Shown here: in pieces, positions 22,713 to 34,708 of the stretch
Layout of the letters: each line of letters begins with the position of its first letter
How positions within the stretch are numbered: the stretch's first letter is position 1
Assembly (NCBI RefSeq): GCF_002632615.1
Contig: NZ_NITZ01000010.1
Location: 106,659-170,658, forward strand
Direction of reading: 5' to 3'
DNA from: Xenorhabdus miraniensis
GTDB lineage: Bacteria; Pseudomonadota; Gammaproteobacteria; Enterobacterales; Enterobacteriaceae
DNA length: 64,000 nt
Translations under genes and position numbers: made by a program
Notes under the pieces: model-generated
What the model was told of the DNA's origin: nothing
What the model saw: the letters and a program-made list of their open reading frames with translations, nothing else
The model's database searches: none

Positions 22713-23825
22713 TCAAACTGCACGGAAAGAAATTTCAGTCGGGATCTTTTCTCCCTGCCAATACATCTGTGCAGAAATACCGGCAGCAATTTCACGATAA
22801 ATATCCGCAAACTCACTATCAGGCTGACTAATCACCGTCGGTTCACCACGGTCAAGATCTTCACGCAATGAAATATGCAGTGGAATTTTTCCCAATAATT
22901 GGCAATGATATTTTTCTGCGAGTTTCTCTGCTCCACCTGTACCGAAAATCGGCTCATGATGACCGCAGTTACTGCAAATATGGGTGCTCATATTTTCAAT
23001 AATGCCTAAAACCGGCACATTGACTTTCTGAAACATGACAATGCCCTTCATGGCATCAATCAGGGCAATATCCTGTGGTGTTGTAATAACCAACGCACCA
23101 GTCACCGGAATATTCTGAGATAGCGTCAACTGGATATCACCTGTCCCCGGCGGCATATCGATCACCAGATAATCCAAATCTGGCCACAAAGTATCCTGTA
23201 ACATTTGCATCAAGGCTTTGCTCGCCATCGGGCCACGCCAAACCATTGCGTTATCATCGGTAACAAGGTAGCCGATGGAGTTAGTCGCCATGCTATGTAC
23301 CATAATCGGTGCCATATGCTGACCATCCGGGGAAGTCGGGCGCTCTTTGGCTGTACCAAGCATATTGGGGATAGAAGGGCCGTAGATATCCGCATCCAGA
23401 ATACCGACTTTTGCTCCTTCCTGTGCCAGTGCCAGCGCCAAATTTACCGCCGTGCTGGATTTCCCCACACCGCCCTTACCTGAGCTGACTGCGACAATAT
23501 TGCGCACACCATTTACGCCCGGCAAGTTATTGGCGCGGCGCAATGTGCTGATATCATGGGTTAATCGCCACTCAACGGCTTTCGCTCCCGTCGCGGCTTG
23601 CAGGGATTGAGTTGTTTCTTCTTTTAATACTTCAAAAGCGCGTTTCCAGACGAACGGCATGATTAATTCAATATGCAGTACGCCATCCAGCATAGTGCAA
23701 TGATGCAACGCTTTCAGGGCGATCAAATCTCGCTCTAATGTCGGGTGTTTGAATGTTGCCAATATCTTGGCAATGTGTTCTTTCAGCAGGTCAGGATTGG
23801 TCTGCTCGGGGGATTGTGAGTTCAT
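22713..23825 (-). CDS. mrp: Iron-sulfur cluster carrier ATPase Mrp/ApbC
   Basis: 370 residues from ATG 23825, chosen because AAGGAG lies five bases upstream and E. coli Mrp has 369 residues; the frame remains open ten codons further. Residues 1-95 form the MIP18-like (DUF59) domain. The deviant Walker A motif SSGKGGVGKSS is at about residues 114-124, and CSNCGHHEP provides the C-x-x-C that holds a bridging Fe-S cluster. It is a soluble ParA/MinD-like ATPase that delivers Fe-S clusters to apoproteins. It is divergent from metG, the usual enterobacterial arrangement. Confidence 0.95.
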   Translation of the reverse strand: MNSQSPEQTNPDLLKEHIAKILATFKHPTLERDLIALKALHHCTMLDGVLHIELIMPFVWKRAFEVLKEETTQSLQAATGAKAVEWRLTHDISTLRRANNLPGVNGVRNIVAVSSGKGGVGKSSTAVNLALALAQEGAKVGILDADIYGPSIPNMLGTAKERPTSPDGQHMAPIMVHSMATNSIGYLVTDDNAMVWRGPMASKALMQMLQDTLWPDLDYLVIDMPPGTGDIQLTLSQNIPVTGALVITTPQDIALIDAMKGIVMFQKVNVPVLGIIENMSTHICSNCGHHEPIFGTGGAEKLAEKYHCQLLGKIPLHISLREDLDRGEPTVISQPDSEFADIYREIAAGISAQMYWQGEKIPTEISFRAV

Positions 23826-24007
23826 CCCGGCTCCTTTTAATTTCTCTTTTTTCAACCTAAAACCGTTTGGGCATCATAACAGAAGCTAACGGCTTCAGAT
23901 AAGGCCATAAGTAAAAGTGACGAAGTTCCCCCGTTACCCTAGCGGCAACGCTCTTGATCAGGTAACATCAAAAACCCTTTTCATTTTACGGAAGTCAGAT
24001 CCTAACT

Positions 24008-26035
24008 ATGTCTCAAGTCGCGAACAAACTATTGGTGACCTGTGCGTTACCTTATGCTAACGGTCCAATTCATCTCGGTCATATTCTGGAACACATTCAG
24101 GCTGATATTTGGGTTCGTTATCATCGAATGCGCGGCAAAGAGGTTCACTTTGTCTGCGCTGATGATGCCCATGGTACACCAATCATGCTGAAAGCCCAGC
24201 AGAGTGGGGTTTCACCAGAAGATATGATTGCCAAGGTGAACCTGGAGCATCAGCAGGATTTTGCCGGCTTTGCTATCAGCTACGATAACTACCATTCTAC
24301 GCATAGTGAAGAGAACAAAGCATTTGCATCTAAAATTTATCTGGAACTGAAAAAGAACGGTTACATCAAAAACCGGACAATTTCTCAGTTGTACGATCCA
24401 GAAAAAGGTATGTTCCTGCCAGACCGTTTCGTCAAAGGCGCCTGCCCAAAATGTAAGGCAGAAGATCAGTATGGCGATAACTGCGAAGTTTGTGGGACAA
24501 CCTATTCCCCAACGGAGCTGATCAATCCTCGTTCCGTTGTTTCTGGAGCCACGCCAGAAATGCGCGATACAGAGCATTTCTTCTTCGATCTTCCTGCATT
24601 CAGCGATATGCTGCAAAAATGGACTCGTTCTGGTACGTTGCAAGAGCAAGTTGCCAATAAAATGCAGGAATGGTTCGAAGCCGGGTTGCAACAATGGGAT
24701 ATCACCCGTGATGCACCTTATTTCGGTTTTGAAATTCCAGATCAACCGGGTAAATATTTCTACGTTTGGTTGGACGCGCCAATTGGCTACATGGGCTCAT
24801 TCAAAAATCTGAGTGATAAGCGTGATGACCTGAATTTCGATGAGTTCTGGGAAAAAGATTCCAAAGCAGATCTCTACCATTTCATCGGTAAAGATATCGT
24901 TTATTTCCACAGCCTGTTCTGGCCGGCAATGTTGGAAGGTTGCAATTACCGTAAACCAACCAACCTGTTTGTTCACGGTTATATCACCGTAAACGGAACT
25001 AAGATGTCCAAATCCCGCGGAACCTTCATCAAGGCCGAGACTTATCTGAAACACCTTGATGCTGATTGCCTGCGTTATTATTACGCTGCGAAGCTCTCTT
25101 CCCGCATTGATGATATTGACCTGAATCTGGAAGACTTTGTTCAGCGTGTCAACAGCGATATTGTTAACAAAGTGGTTAACCTTGCTTCACGTAATGCCGG
25201 TTTCATCAATAAGCGCTTTGGTGGCAAACTGGCATACCAGCTTGCTGACCCTGTGCTGTACCAAAAATTTGTTGATGCAGCACAAACTATTGCAGAAGAC
25301 TTCACCAACCGTGAGTTCGGCAAGGCAATCCGTGAAATCATGGCATTGGCCGATATTGCTAACCGTTACGTTGATGAACAGGCACCGTGGGTTGTGGCGA
25401 AACAAGAAGGCCGTGACGCCGATCTACAAGCGATTTGTTCAATGGGCATTAATCTGTTCCGCGTACTAATGACTTACCTGAAGCCAGTGCTTCCGGGCTT
25501 GACTGTACGCGCAGAAGCCTTCCTGAATACCGAACTGACTTGGGATAGCATCCAACAACCTCTGTTAAACCATGAAGTTTCCCCATTCAAAGCACTATTT
25601 AATCGCATTGAAATGGCTAAAATTGAAGCTATGGTTGCTGACTCAAAAGAGAGCATTGAACCCCAAAAAACCGTAACTGGCCCGTTGGCGGATGATCCTA
25701 TTCAGGACACGATTACATTTGATGATTTTGCCAAAGTTGATCTACGTATTGCATTGATCAAACAAGCGGATTTTGTTGAAGGCTCAGATAAGTTACTGAA
25801 ACTGACCCTTGATCTCGGCGGCGAGACTCGTCAAGTGTTCTCCGGCATTCGCTCAGCCTATCCTGATCCAAAGGCGTTAGAAAATCGCCTGACAGTGATG
25901 GTTGCCAACCTTGCACCCCGCAAGATGCGCTTTGGTATTTCAGAAGGTATGGTGATGGCAGCAGGCCCTGGCGGAAAAGATATTTTCCTGCTCAGCCCAG
26001 ATAGCGGCGCACAACCTGGTATGCAAGTTAAATAA
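24008..26035 (+). CDS. metG: Methionyl-tRNA synthetase
   Basis: 675 residues, near the 677 of E. coli. The class I signatures are present: HLGH at residues 22-25 and KMSKS at 332-336. A zinc knuckle with four cysteines (CPKC...CEVC, about 146-162) sits in the connective peptide. The C-terminal 100 residues are the EMAP-II/Trbp111 tRNA-binding and dimerisation domain ([23 protein letters not shown]). It charges elongator and initiator tRNA with methionine. It is divergent from mrp, with about 180 bases for both promoters. Confidence 0.98.
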   Translation: MSQVANKLLVTCALPYANGPIHLGHILEHIQADIWVRYHRMRGKEVHFVCADDAHGTPIMLKAQQSGVSPEDMIAKVNLEHQQDFAGFAISYDNYHSTHSEENKAFASKIYLELKKNGYIKNRTISQLYDPEKGMFLPDRFVKGACPKCKAEDQYGDNCEVCGTTYSPTELINPRSVVSGATPEMRDTEHFFFDLPAFSDMLQKWTRSGTLQEQVANKMQEWFEAGLQQWDITRDAPYFGFEIPDQPGKYFYVWLDAPIGYMGSFKNLSDKRDDLNFDEFWEKDSKADLYHFIGKDIVYFHSLFWPAMLEGCNYRKPTNLFVHGYITVNGTKMSKSRGTFIKAETYLKHLDADCLRYYYAAKLSSRIDDIDLNLEDFVQRVNSDIVNKVVNLASRNAGFINKRFGGKLAYQLADPVLYQKFVDAAQTIAEDFTNREFGKAIREIMALADIANRYVDEQAPWVVAKQEGRDADLQAICSMGINLFRVLMTYLKPVLPGLTVRAEAFLNTELTWDSIQQPLLNHEVSPFKALFNRIEMAKIEAMVADSKESIEPQKTVTGPLADDPIQDTITFDDFAKVDLRIALIKQADFVEGSDKLLKLTLDLGGETRQVFSGIRSAYPDPKALENRLTVMVANLAPRKMRFGISEGMVMAAGPGGKDIFLLSPDSGAQPGMQVK

Positions 26036-26081
26036 CTAACGCGTATTCAGAAAAAATATTGATTTTTATCAAATAGATACT

Positions 26082-26112
26082 AAAGCGGGCTCAAAAATGA
26101 GTCCGCTTTTTA
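26082..26112 (+). terminator. metG terminator
   Basis: AAAGCGGGCTCA (26082-26093) pairs with TGAGTCCGCTTT (26098-26109) with one wobble, and is followed by TTTT. Confidence 0.85.
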
Positions 26113-26183
26113 ATGTGACGTATGGCACATTTACGGTGTTAGTCGTATGATAAAAACCTCGCTATATTGAGGAATTATCTATT

Positions 26184-26606
26184 ATGTCTTTCCAAAACGT
26201 GCTGATGACAGGCTGGCAATATCTGCGCGCATTTGCGTTGCTCTATTTGTGCTTGATCGCGGGAAATATCATTTCAGCACTGCTTCCCTTCTCTCTTCCC
26301 GGCAGTATTATTGGTTTACTTCTCCTGTTTTGTTTACTTGCATTCCAAATTATTCCCCCGCATTGGGTAAAACCGAGCTGTAGTCTGTTGATGAAAAATA
26401 TGACATTGCTCTTTTTACCTATCGGAGTGGGCGTCATGGATTATTACTCACAACTCAGCCAGCAAATACTCCCCATTATCCTTTCCTGTATTGTCAGTAC
26501 AATTGTTGTCATGATTGTTGTTGCCTACAGTTCCCACTATGTCCACCGCGAGCGCATCATTATTGGCGCTAAACAGCAAGAACAGGAAGAGAAAGAAAAA
26601 TGTTAA
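26184..26606 (+). CDS. yohJ: CidA/LrgA-family membrane protein YohJ
   Basis: 140 residues with four hydrophobic segments. The sequence [39 protein letters not shown] matches the LrgA/CidA family, and the protein resembles E. coli YohJ (132 residues). These holin-like proteins pair with a CidB/LrgB partner, here yohK, whose start overlaps by seven bases. Roles in murein hydrolase control or small-molecule export have been proposed for the family; the activity in enterobacteria is not settled. RBS GAGGAA precedes the ATG. The C-terminal tail is highly charged (QQEQEEKEK). Confidence 0.9.
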   Translation: MSFQNVLMTGWQYLRAFALLYLCLIAGNIISALLPFSLPGSIIGLLLLFCLLAFQIIPPHWVKPSCSLLMKNMTLLFLPIGVGVMDYYSQLSQQILPIILSCIVSTIVVMIVVAYSSHYVHRERIIIGAKQQEQEEKEKC

Positions 26607-27295
26607 GTCATATTTGGTGGTCACTACCGTTAACTTTGCTCGTATTTTATTTTGCCAAAAAGCTATCAATTCGGCTCAAACTGCCTATATTTAATCCTTT
26701 GTTGATATCAATGGCCGTTATCATTCCCCTGCTACTCATGACAAATACACCTTACGCACATTATTTTGCGGGTAGCCGGATATTGAATGATTTGCTACAA
26801 CCTGCCGTTGTCGCCTTGGCCTTCCCACTTTATGAACAACTCCATCAGATCCGTGCCCAGTGGAAATCGATTATTACCATCTGTTTTATTGGCAGTATTG
26901 TGGCAATGGTAACAGGTACTGCCATTGCATTATGGGCAGGTGCTACACCGGAAATCGCCGCTTCCGTTCTACCCAAATCTGTCACCACGCCAATTGCTAT
27001 GGCAGTCGCTGATTCTATTGGTGGTATTCCCGCTATCAGTGCAGCTTGTGTTATTACGGTAGGTATTTTAGGTGCAATTTTTGGGCATAACCTGTTTAAT
27101 CTTCTGAAAATAAAGACACAGGCTTCGCGAGGATTGGCGATGGGAACAGCATCCCATGCAGTGGGGACTGCTCGCTGTGCTGAAATGGATCATGTTGAAG
27201 GGGCATACAGCTCGCTGGCTTTAATGACGTGCGGCATTATTACTTCACTCATTGCACCTTTTTTATTTCCGATCTTATTGCATCTGTTCGGTTAA
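26600..27295 (+). CDS. yohK: CidB/LrgB-family membrane protein YohK
   Basis: 231 residues, the E. coli length, with about six to eight hydrophobic helices. Family motifs are [17 protein letters not shown] and [18 protein letters not shown], and the C-terminal [14 protein letters not shown] is also conserved. It is the LrgB partner of YohJ and is translationally coupled to it. cdd follows 203 bases later, as in E. coli. The related Arabidopsis and Staphylococcus proteins have been linked to glycolate or pyruvate transport, so a metabolite-transport role is possible but not shown. Confidence 0.92.
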   Translation: MLSHIWWSLPLTLLVFYFAKKLSIRLKLPIFNPLLISMAVIIPLLLMTNTPYAHYFAGSRILNDLLQPAVVALAFPLYEQLHQIRAQWKSIITICFIGSIVAMVTGTAIALWAGATPEIAASVLPKSVTTPIAMAVADSIGGIPAISAACVITVGILGAIFGHNLFNLLKIKTQASRGLAMGTASHAVGTARCAEMDHVEGAYSSLALMTCGIITSLIAPFLFPILLHLFG

Positions 27296-27424
27296 TTATC
27301 CCGCCAACAGCCATTGTTAAAGAAGTTGATAAAGCGTAACGGAAAAGTGAAAAAATTAATTAAAACAGCAAAAATTTGATATAAGTTGCTAAGATAATGC
27401 TTTTATTACACAAATTTCATTAAA

Positions 27425-27444
27425 TATATGGCTGTTATCACATT
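27425..27444 (+). promoter_or_regulatory. Candidate CRP site upstream of cdd
   Basis: TATGG, six bases, TCACATT: the right half is a consensus CRP half-site and the left half matches 3 of 5. It lies about 55-75 bases before the cdd start. E. coli cdd is CRP/CytR regulated, which motivates the call. Confidence 0.35.
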
Positions 27445-27498
27445 ACAAACCTGAACAGACATCCTAGAATGACCTTCAATTAATTTGGAGATCATTCT

Positions 27499-28401
27499 AT
27501 GCAAGCTCGTTTTCATGCTATTTGGTCAGAAATTACGCCTAAACTGCAAGAAGCGCTATTACCTTACATTGGCAATGACGATTTTCCTGCCATGTTAACT
27601 GCAAAACAGGTTGAATCCGTTAAACAAATCAGTGGATTTGATGATCATGCGCTGGCATTAGCCTTATTACCACTTGCTGCGGCCTGTGCCATTACGCCTA
27701 TTTCCCATTTCTATGTCGGTGCAATTGTACGGGGAGAAAGTGGTAATCTTTATTTCGGCGCCAATATGGAATTTGCTGGTGTCCCTTTACAGCAAACTGT
27801 CCATGCCGAACAATCAGCAATTACACACGCTTGGTTATGTGGTGAGAAAAAACTGGCTTCCATCACTATCAACTATTCGCCTTGTGGTCACTGCCGCCAG
27901 TTTATGAATGAGCTGAATAGTGGAACACAATTAGAAGTTTATCTACCGAATCGCCCAAGATTAACGCTAGCGGATTACCTGCCGGAAGCCTTTGGCCCAG
28001 GTGATTTAACAGACACACCGTTGCTGCTGGATACCGTTAACCACGGGCATCAATTCAATACCATCGATACCATCAATACCAACGACGAATTAGTACAGGC
28101 AGCTCTAGACGCAGCAAACCACAGTCACGCACCTTATAGCCAATCCCACTCAGGGATCGCACTACAGGATGAGCAAGGGCGAATTTATACCGGCCGTTAT
28201 GCAGAAAACGCTGCATTCAACCCAAGTTTACCGCCATTGCAGGCCGCTCTGATACTCATGAATATGTCAGGTGGAAATTGTCAATCCATCAAACGGGCGG
28301 TACTCGTGGAAGGTGAAAATAGCCATTTATCACAATGGAACGCAACCCAATCGACATTAACCGCACTTGGCTGTACAAAAGTGGAACGGCATACTTTTTA
28401 A
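27499..28401 (+). CDS. cdd: Cytidine deaminase
   Basis: 300 residues, the large dimeric type found in E. coli (294). The zinc site is formed by His102 and catalytic Glu104 in VHAEQSAI, plus the two cysteines of SPCGHCRQF. The C-terminal half repeats the fold without the zinc residues ([26 protein letters not shown]). It deaminates cytidine and deoxycytidine for pyrimidine salvage. It has its own leader of about 200 bases; one candidate CRP site (27425-27444) fits the CRP/CytR control known for E. coli cdd. Confidence 0.96.
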   Translation: MQARFHAIWSEITPKLQEALLPYIGNDDFPAMLTAKQVESVKQISGFDDHALALALLPLAAACAITPISHFYVGAIVRGESGNLYFGANMEFAGVPLQQTVHAEQSAITHAWLCGEKKLASITINYSPCGHCRQFMNELNSGTQLEVYLPNRPRLTLADYLPEAFGPGDLTDTPLLLDTVNHGHQFNTIDTINTNDELVQAALDAANHSHAPYSQSHSGIALQDEQGRIYTGRYAENAAFNPSLPPLQAALILMNMSGGNCQSIKRAVLVEGENSHLSQWNATQSTLTALGCTKVERHTF

Positions 28402-28449
28402 AATGAACGATATCCCATTGGGTATAAAGGTAACTTAACAAAATGGCAG

Positions 28450-28483
28450 TTTTACTCCTCTATATCGCTCAAGAGGAGTAAAA
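28450..28483. terminator. Perfect 12-bp hairpin after cdd
   Basis: TTTTACTCCTCT and AGAGGAGTAAAA pair fully around a ten-base loop, 48 bases after the cdd stop. There is no T run after the stem, so it may be a weak or Rho-assisted terminator. Confidence 0.6.
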
Positions 28484-28642
28484 TAAAGAAATTGAATAAC
28501 ATTTTTTTAGCCAATTCTGCATGTTATCTCTCATTTTTGCTCACGATAAATATATTTAAGTAACATTTGCTGTACTTATTTTTTTTATCTTCTTAGGATC
28601 TACAGCCGATTTTGTTATTGATTAGTCCAAAGAGTAAGCATC

Positions 28643-30340
28643 ATGGAACTGGAACACGAAAGTAAACGTCCTCTTTATATTCCCTACGCAGGTCCCATCT
28701 TATTGGAATTTCCTCTGCTGAATAAAGGCAGTGCCTTTACTGAAGAAGAGCGCAGCAATTTCAACTTGCATGGTTTACTGCCCCAGGCAGTTGAAACAAT
28801 AGAAGAACAGGCCGAACGCGCCTACCGTCAATATCGCGATTTTAAAAGTGACGCCGATAAACACATTTATTTAAGGAATATTCAGGACACCAACGAAACG
28901 CTGTTCTATCGCCTCCTTGATGCTCACCTCAGTGAAATGATGCCTATCATCTATACACCAACCGTGGGTGAAGCGTGTGAGCATTTTTCTGACATTTACC
29001 GCCGTGCACGTGGCCTGTTTATTTCCTACCCAAACAAAGCTTACATTGATGACATGCTGCAAAATGCCACCAAGCAGAATGTGAAAGTTATCGTGGTCAC
29101 TGATGGTGAACGTATTCTTGGCCTGGGTGATCAGGGTATCGGGGGAATGGGGATCCCTATTGGTAAATTGTCGCTGTATACCTCCTGTGGTGGGATCAGC
29201 CCGGCTTATACCTTACCGGTTGTGCTGGATGTGGGCACAAATAACCCACAACGTCTGAATGACCCGCTATACATGGGCTGGCGTCATCCGCGCATTACCG
29301 GCAAAGAGTATGACGAATTTGTGGATGAATTTATTCAGGCGGTGAAACGCCGCTGGCCAAATGTACTGCTGCAATTCGAAGATTTTGCTCAGAACAACGC
29401 GATGCCACTATTGACCCGCTATCGTGATGAGCTTTGCTGCTTCAACGATGATATTCAAGGTACCGCAGCCGTTGCCCTTGGTAGCTTGATTGCAGCCAGC
29501 CATGCCGCGGGGCGCCAGCTAAAAGATCAGACTGTGGCATTCCTTGGTGCGGGTTCCGCGGGTTGCGGGATTGCAGAGCAGATCATTGCCCAGATGAAAT
29601 CTGAAGGATTAAGTGATGAGCAGGCTCGTGCCCGTGTGTTCATGGTTGACCGTTTTGGTCTCTTAACCGATAAACTGCCAAATCTTCTGGATTTCCAGAG
29701 TGCGCTGGTACAGAAAAGTTCAGCTCTGCAATCATGGGATGTCAGCAGTGATTCCCTTTCGCTGATGGATGTCGTTCACAACGCAAAACCCACTGTCTTG
29801 ATTGGTGTTTCCGGTCAGTCTGGTTTGTTCACAGAGGAAATCATCCGTGAAATGCACAAACATTGTGAACGTCCAATCGTGATGCCGCTGTCTAACCCAA
29901 CCTCTCGTGTAGAAGCGCGTCCTGAAGACATCATCAATTGGACAGAGGGCAAAGCGCTGGTGGCAACAGGCAGCCCATTTGCGCCGGTAAAATATGAAGG
30001 TCAGGAATTCCCGATCGCACAGTGCAATAACTCCTATATTTTCCCTGGTATCGGATTAGGTGTTATCGCTTCCGGCGCTAAACGTGTTACGGATGATATG
30101 TTGATGGCAGCCAGCCGTGCATTGGCAGAGTGCTCACCACTGGCACAAACAGGCTCTGGCCCATTACTGCCGCTCATCGATGATATCCAGGATGTTTCTC
30201 GCAAAATAGCCAAAGAAGTGGCGAAAAAAGCCCAAATTCAAGGTGTAGCGATTGTCACATCCGAAAATGCACTGGATGAGGCAATTGACCGCAATTTCTG
30301 GAAACCAGAATATCGCATCTATAAACGCACCTCATTCTGA
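28643..30340 (+). CDS. maeA: NAD-dependent malic enzyme
   Basis: 565 residues, the same as E. coli MaeA (SfcA). It oxidatively decarboxylates malate to pyruvate. The N-terminal malic domain contains the catalytic tyrosine motif [14 protein letters not shown] and the conserved lysine/aspartate region of [20 protein letters not shown]. The metal-binding motif is FEDFAQNNA, with [11 protein letters not shown] following. The Rossmann glycine motif is [13 protein letters not shown]. It is monocistronic, with its own terminator (30351-30383). Its position between cdd and sanA differs from E. coli, where those two genes are adjacent. Confidence 0.96.
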   Translation: MELEHESKRPLYIPYAGPILLEFPLLNKGSAFTEEERSNFNLHGLLPQAVETIEEQAERAYRQYRDFKSDADKHIYLRNIQDTNETLFYRLLDAHLSEMMPIIYTPTVGEACEHFSDIYRRARGLFISYPNKAYIDDMLQNATKQNVKVIVVTDGERILGLGDQGIGGMGIPIGKLSLYTSCGGISPAYTLPVVLDVGTNNPQRLNDPLYMGWRHPRITGKEYDEFVDEFIQAVKRRWPNVLLQFEDFAQNNAMPLLTRYRDELCCFNDDIQGTAAVALGSLIAASHAAGRQLKDQTVAFLGAGSAGCGIAEQIIAQMKSEGLSDEQARARVFMVDRFGLLTDKLPNLLDFQSALVQKSSALQSWDVSSDSLSLMDVVHNAKPTVLIGVSGQSGLFTEEIIREMHKHCERPIVMPLSNPTSRVEARPEDIINWTEGKALVATGSPFAPVKYEGQEFPIAQCNNSYIFPGIGLGVIASGAKRVTDDMLMAASRALAECSPLAQTGSGPLLPLIDDIQDVSRKIAKEVAKKAQIQGVAIVTSENALDEAIDRNFWKPEYRIYKRTSF

Positions 30341-30350
30341 TAATAATCTT

Positions 30351-30383
30351 AATAAGCCTGCCAATCATGTTGGCGGGCTTATT
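30351..30383 (+). terminator. maeA terminator
   Basis: AATAAGCCTGCCAA and TTGGCGGGCTTATT form a 14-bp stem with one T-G pair and a five-base loop, ten bases after the stop. Confidence 0.8.
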
Positions 30384-30488
30384 CAGTTATTACACCGTCG
30401 TTTTAGTTTTTCAATTAGTTTTAATATCACCCACTGGAAACTTGCTTCAATATTTTAAGTAAAGTAGCCTTTAGGCATTGGCCCATAA

Positions 30489-31235
<747 letters not shown>

Positions 31236-31260
31236 AAAAATAGAAACGAATTTAATATAA

Positions 31261-31283
31261 AAGAGCCTATCCAATAGGCTCTT
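31261..31283. terminator. Terminator between sanA and yeiB
   Basis: AAGAGCCTAT and ATAGGCTCTT form a perfect 10-bp stem around CCA. A/T-rich flanks allow bidirectional use by the convergent genes. Confidence 0.8.
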
Positions 31284-31313
31284 AATCTTTAAATAACTTA
31301 GCAAATTATTTGC

Positions 31314-32471
31314 CTAAATCTTACCAGACAATTTTGTTGTTAAACTGCGCCAGAGCTTTTCCATCGGCCCTTGTGAATAACGATTTAACCACCAGCAAGC
31401 AAACCAAATATTTAATGCCCAGATAAATGGAACAAATGCCATCAATTCCAAACGAGTAAACCGGCCAAATAATTCAAAGCGATAAAAAAGAGTGGTGCAA
31501 ATCAAGGTTTGCAACAAATAACTACTCAGTGCCATTCTCCCGACCTGACGAAGCCAAAACGCGATTTTCCAGCGTGATATGGTAGGCCAGAATCCATAAA
31601 TCAACGAGATATAAGCCAATGCCAACAAGGGTGTTGCCAGTTCAGTAATAGTGTAGCGGACTGTCCACGACGCAAAATAACTGTAAGGGTATAGATACTG
31701 AATTGACAAGGCAATACATTGAATCACCATCCCCACAGGAATTAAGCATAATGCCAGTCGACGGTAATGTTTGCGGCTGAATTCTCCTTTTAACCAACCA
31801 TTACGCAGTAACATTGCACCACAAAGCATGACACCCACTATTTGCCAGCCGTATTGCACAACGACCACAATCATGATGCCACTGATTTGACGGATTCGAT
31901 GCTCTATAGCCAGTAGCCCGCCATGAATTTTCCAGTAACTCTCATGAAAGAAGTCTTCCGGTGTTGGCTGCCAGAATGAATTATTATCTCCTAGGGGAAA
32001 TAACCCCAGAAGATAAAACATCATCACGCCGAATAAATACAACGTCGCCGCTGTACCAAACAACTTTTGACGATTATTGATAAAATGCCATGCCAGCAGG
32101 CCAACAATGCCATATGACAACAAGATATCGCCATCCCATAGCAAAATACCGTGCAGTAAACCAATAACAGCCAAAATCAGCAATCTGGGAATATTCCAAT
32201 CACGCCCTCGCTGTTGAAGCAGTTCAAGCGATGCCCCAAACAACAACGTCAAGATGAACAGAAATTTTCCCTGAGTAAAGGTATTCAAAATCAGCCATGT
32301 CACGACATCAGAGGATGAAACTGAATCGTTATAAAACAAATTCATATAGGCCGCATATGGCAATGCAAAACCGGAGATATTCAGCAGTAATATCCCCAAA
32401 ATGGCAAAACCACGCAGGCTATCAATTACCTCAACTCGCTGGTGCATTACTCCATTAGAACTATGCTCCAT
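31314..32471 (-). CDS. yeiB: DUF418-family membrane protein YeiB
   Basis: 385 residues with around ten hydrophobic helices. The conserved N-terminal motif RVEVIDSLRGFAILGILLLNI is the YeiB hallmark, and the C-terminal DUF418 portion includes GRMALSSYLLQTLICT. The fold resembles acyltransferase-3 membrane proteins, but no substrate is known. It starts 15 bases after the folE stop on the same strand; the folE-yeiB pair is also adjacent in E. coli. Confidence 0.9.
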   Translation of the reverse strand: MEHSSNGVMHQRVEVIDSLRGFAILGILLLNISGFALPYAAYMNLFYNDSVSSSDVVTWLILNTFTQGKFLFILTLLFGASLELLQQRGRDWNIPRLLILAVIGLLHGILLWDGDILLSYGIVGLLAWHFINNRQKLFGTAATLYLFGVMMFYLLGLFPLGDNNSFWQPTPEDFFHESYWKIHGGLLAIEHRIRQISGIMIVVVVQYGWQIVGVMLCGAMLLRNGWLKGEFSRKHYRRLALCLIPVGMVIQCIALSIQYLYPYSYFASWTVRYTITELATPLLALAYISLIYGFWPTISRWKIAFWLRQVGRMALSSYLLQTLICTTLFYRFELFGRFTRLELMAFVPFIWALNIWFACWWLNRYSQGPMEKLWRSLTTKLSGKI

Positions 32472-32486
32472 GATATTAAAAGTTCA

Positions 32487-33155
32487 TCATGATAATTGCA
32501 GATGGCGCACGGCACGCAGGAATTCCTGCCGTGTATTCTGGCTGGTTTTAAATAACCCTCCCAGAGAAGTCGTCGTTGTCGTGCTGGTTGCATCACGAAT
32601 GCCGCGTGCTTTAACGCAATAGTGGACAGCATCAATAGAAACGGCGACATTATTTGTGCCAAGCAAGGCTTGTAGTGCAATCAGGATCTGCTGCGTCAAA
32701 CGTTCCTGCACTTGTGGACGCTGAGCAAAAAACTGAACAATACGATTAATCTTCGACAAACCAATGACCTTATCTTTAGGGATATAAGCAACGGTAGCTT
32801 TGCCGTCAATGATGACGAAATGGTGTTCGCAGGTGCTGGTTAACGTGATATCACGTACCGTTACCATCTCATCGACTTTCATTTTATTTTCTATCAGGGT
32901 GATTTTCGGGAAATTGTTATAATCCAATCCTGAAAAGATCTCATCCACATACATTTTCGCGATACGACCCGGCGTATCCGCCAAACTGTCATCACTCAAA
33001 TCAAGATTTAACAGTTTCATAATTTCTGTCATGTGTTCCTCAATGCGTGCCTTACGCACTTCCGGCTCCAGAGTTTGTTCACGCAATGGGGTTTCAAGAC
33101 CACGGGCGATCAGTGCCGAATGCACCAATGCAGCTTCTGTACTTAGGGATGACAT
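32487..33155 (-). CDS. folE: GTP cyclohydrolase I
   Basis: 222 residues from ATG 33155, preceded by GGAGA at five bases, equal to the E. coli length; a TTG four codons upstream keeps the frame open but lies within the RBS. The enzyme makes 7,8-dihydroneopterin triphosphate, the first step of folate synthesis. Zinc ligands are seen in [10 protein letters not shown] (about residues 109-112) and VHYCVKARG; the conserved phosphate- and purine-binding blocks [20 protein letters not shown] and [10 protein letters not shown] are intact. Confidence 0.97.
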   Translation of the reverse strand: MSSLSTEAALVHSALIARGLETPLREQTLEPEVRKARIEEHMTEIMKLLNLDLSDDSLADTPGRIAKMYVDEIFSGLDYNNFPKITLIENKMKVDEMVTVRDITLTSTCEHHFVIIDGKATVAYIPKDKVIGLSKINRIVQFFAQRPQVQERLTQQILIALQALLGTNNVAVSIDAVHYCVKARGIRDATSTTTTTSLGGLFKTSQNTRQEFLRAVRHLQLS

Positions 33156-33303
33156 CAGTTTCTCCAAGAGTAATACTTTCCGTTACTTGACGGATAATCG
33201 AAACGTTTATTTTACGCAGATATCAGTGAGTGTAACACCACACGATATTTATTTATTTTTGTATCCAGGCACAACTATACCTGTGCGTCATCAATGCGCC
33301 AAA

Positions 33304-34488
33304 TCAAGATAACTCACGATGGATTTTATGACGATTGAAAACCAATAACCCTGCAACAAGCAAGCCAATAAATGCAATATACAAAGCAGGTTCCAGTTTA
33401 CCTGTCAGCCATGTTGAAATCGCTGATAACACCGGCCCCACTAATTGCCCCAGTGCATAACCCGTGGTCAGTAATCCCGCCATATAGCGGGCGTGATTTG
33501 GCGCCAATTCCCGGCCATACTGCAAAGCCAATTGCACCACACACATAAAACCACCGCCTATCAGTAATGCTCCAGTCATTAACCCGGCAAGACCCGGCAA
33601 TATTTCTGCAATCAAAATACCTGATGCCTGAAGCCATAACAAGACTGCCAAACGAATTTGAGGCGTTGATACATTGCGCAGTAAAATTCCCAACATGATG
33701 CCAATAACAGAAGCACCGCCAAATATTGGCCAGACAAACTGAGCAAACAGGCTATCAGGAAAACGTTCTGATGCCATTTGGGAAAGGAATGTTGCAGGCA
33801 AAATATAGCCAAATCCAGCCAGACTGTAACTCCACACTAATCGCTTAATATCCGGTGTCAGAGTGAGTTTTTGGATGGCAGTTTGCGGACGGTGCAGTTC
33901 ACCACTGCGGGGTAAATGACGGCTGATATAAATACTGAGTAGTAAAGCCAGAATACCATATAACATCCACGCGCTGGCGGCACTCATTTGCCAGGATTGG
34001 ATCCCCATCGCCAACACACCGCTGATAAAGATCCCCATTCCCGGCCCAGAGAAAACAGCCGCACTTAATCCCGGACGATTCAGTTTTGCCAACTCATCAT
34101 TCGCCCATGCTGCAACCAATACCAACGTCCAGCCACTGGCCCAGCCAATAAAGAAACGAGCAATACTGTGCAAAACAGGCCCATCCAGCAATGCCGAAAG
34201 CAGCGTAATGATCACTGCTCCCCATAATCCACTCCATAGACGATATTCAACAAAACGCTGAGCCCGCATTGCATCATAAGAACCCGCCAGATAACCAAGG
34301 TAATTAAATGCCGCAACAATGCCTGCTCCCGTCAATGTGAGTTGGGATTCAGCGATCATTAACGGAACTTGTGGGGTAAAAGTGAAACGCCCTATTCCCA
34401 TTGCAACAACCAAAGCAAGAAAACCGCTTAATGCAATCTGAAAAGCCTGATAATGACGTCCACGAGATGTGATGGTTTGATTGCTCAT
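33304..34488 (-). CDS. YbfB/YjiJ-family major facilitator transporter
   Basis: 394 residues with about twelve hydrophobic helices. The motif GIGRFTFTPQVPLM in the first helix is characteristic of the YbfB/YjiJ (MFS_4) family, and YMAGLLTTGYALGQLVGPVLS fits the second half. The substrate is unknown for this family. It is transcribed alone, divergent from moeA and on the same strand as folE but about 150 bases upstream, so it may have its own promoter. Confidence 0.85.
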   Translation of the reverse strand: MSNQTITSRGRHYQAFQIALSGFLALVVAMGIGRFTFTPQVPLMIAESQLTLTGAGIVAAFNYLGYLAGSYDAMRAQRFVEYRLWSGLWGAVIITLLSALLDGPVLHSIARFFIGWASGWTLVLVAAWANDELAKLNRPGLSAAVFSGPGMGIFISGVLAMGIQSWQMSAASAWMLYGILALLLSIYISRHLPRSGELHRPQTAIQKLTLTPDIKRLVWSYSLAGFGYILPATFLSQMASERFPDSLFAQFVWPIFGGASVIGIMLGILLRNVSTPQIRLAVLLWLQASGILIAEILPGLAGLMTGALLIGGGFMCVVQLALQYGRELAPNHARYMAGLLTTGYALGQLVGPVLSAISTWLTGKLEPALYIAFIGLLVAGLLVFNRHKIHRELS

Positions 34489-34708
34489 AGTGATTAAATG
34501 ATAATGAAATCAATTGGATTAGTGAGAATAAATCAGTTATAACAAATCATGAATATAATATACATCTTTTATTAACAACTACTCCCCCTCATTCCCCAGC
34601 AAGGCAATCTTTGTCATAATGCGTTCAATTGCAAAAATAACTGCTTCAAAAATAAATGATTGTCCGCAAGCTGTAATATTTGTATTTGCGGCATATAGGG
34701 AGCTTCTC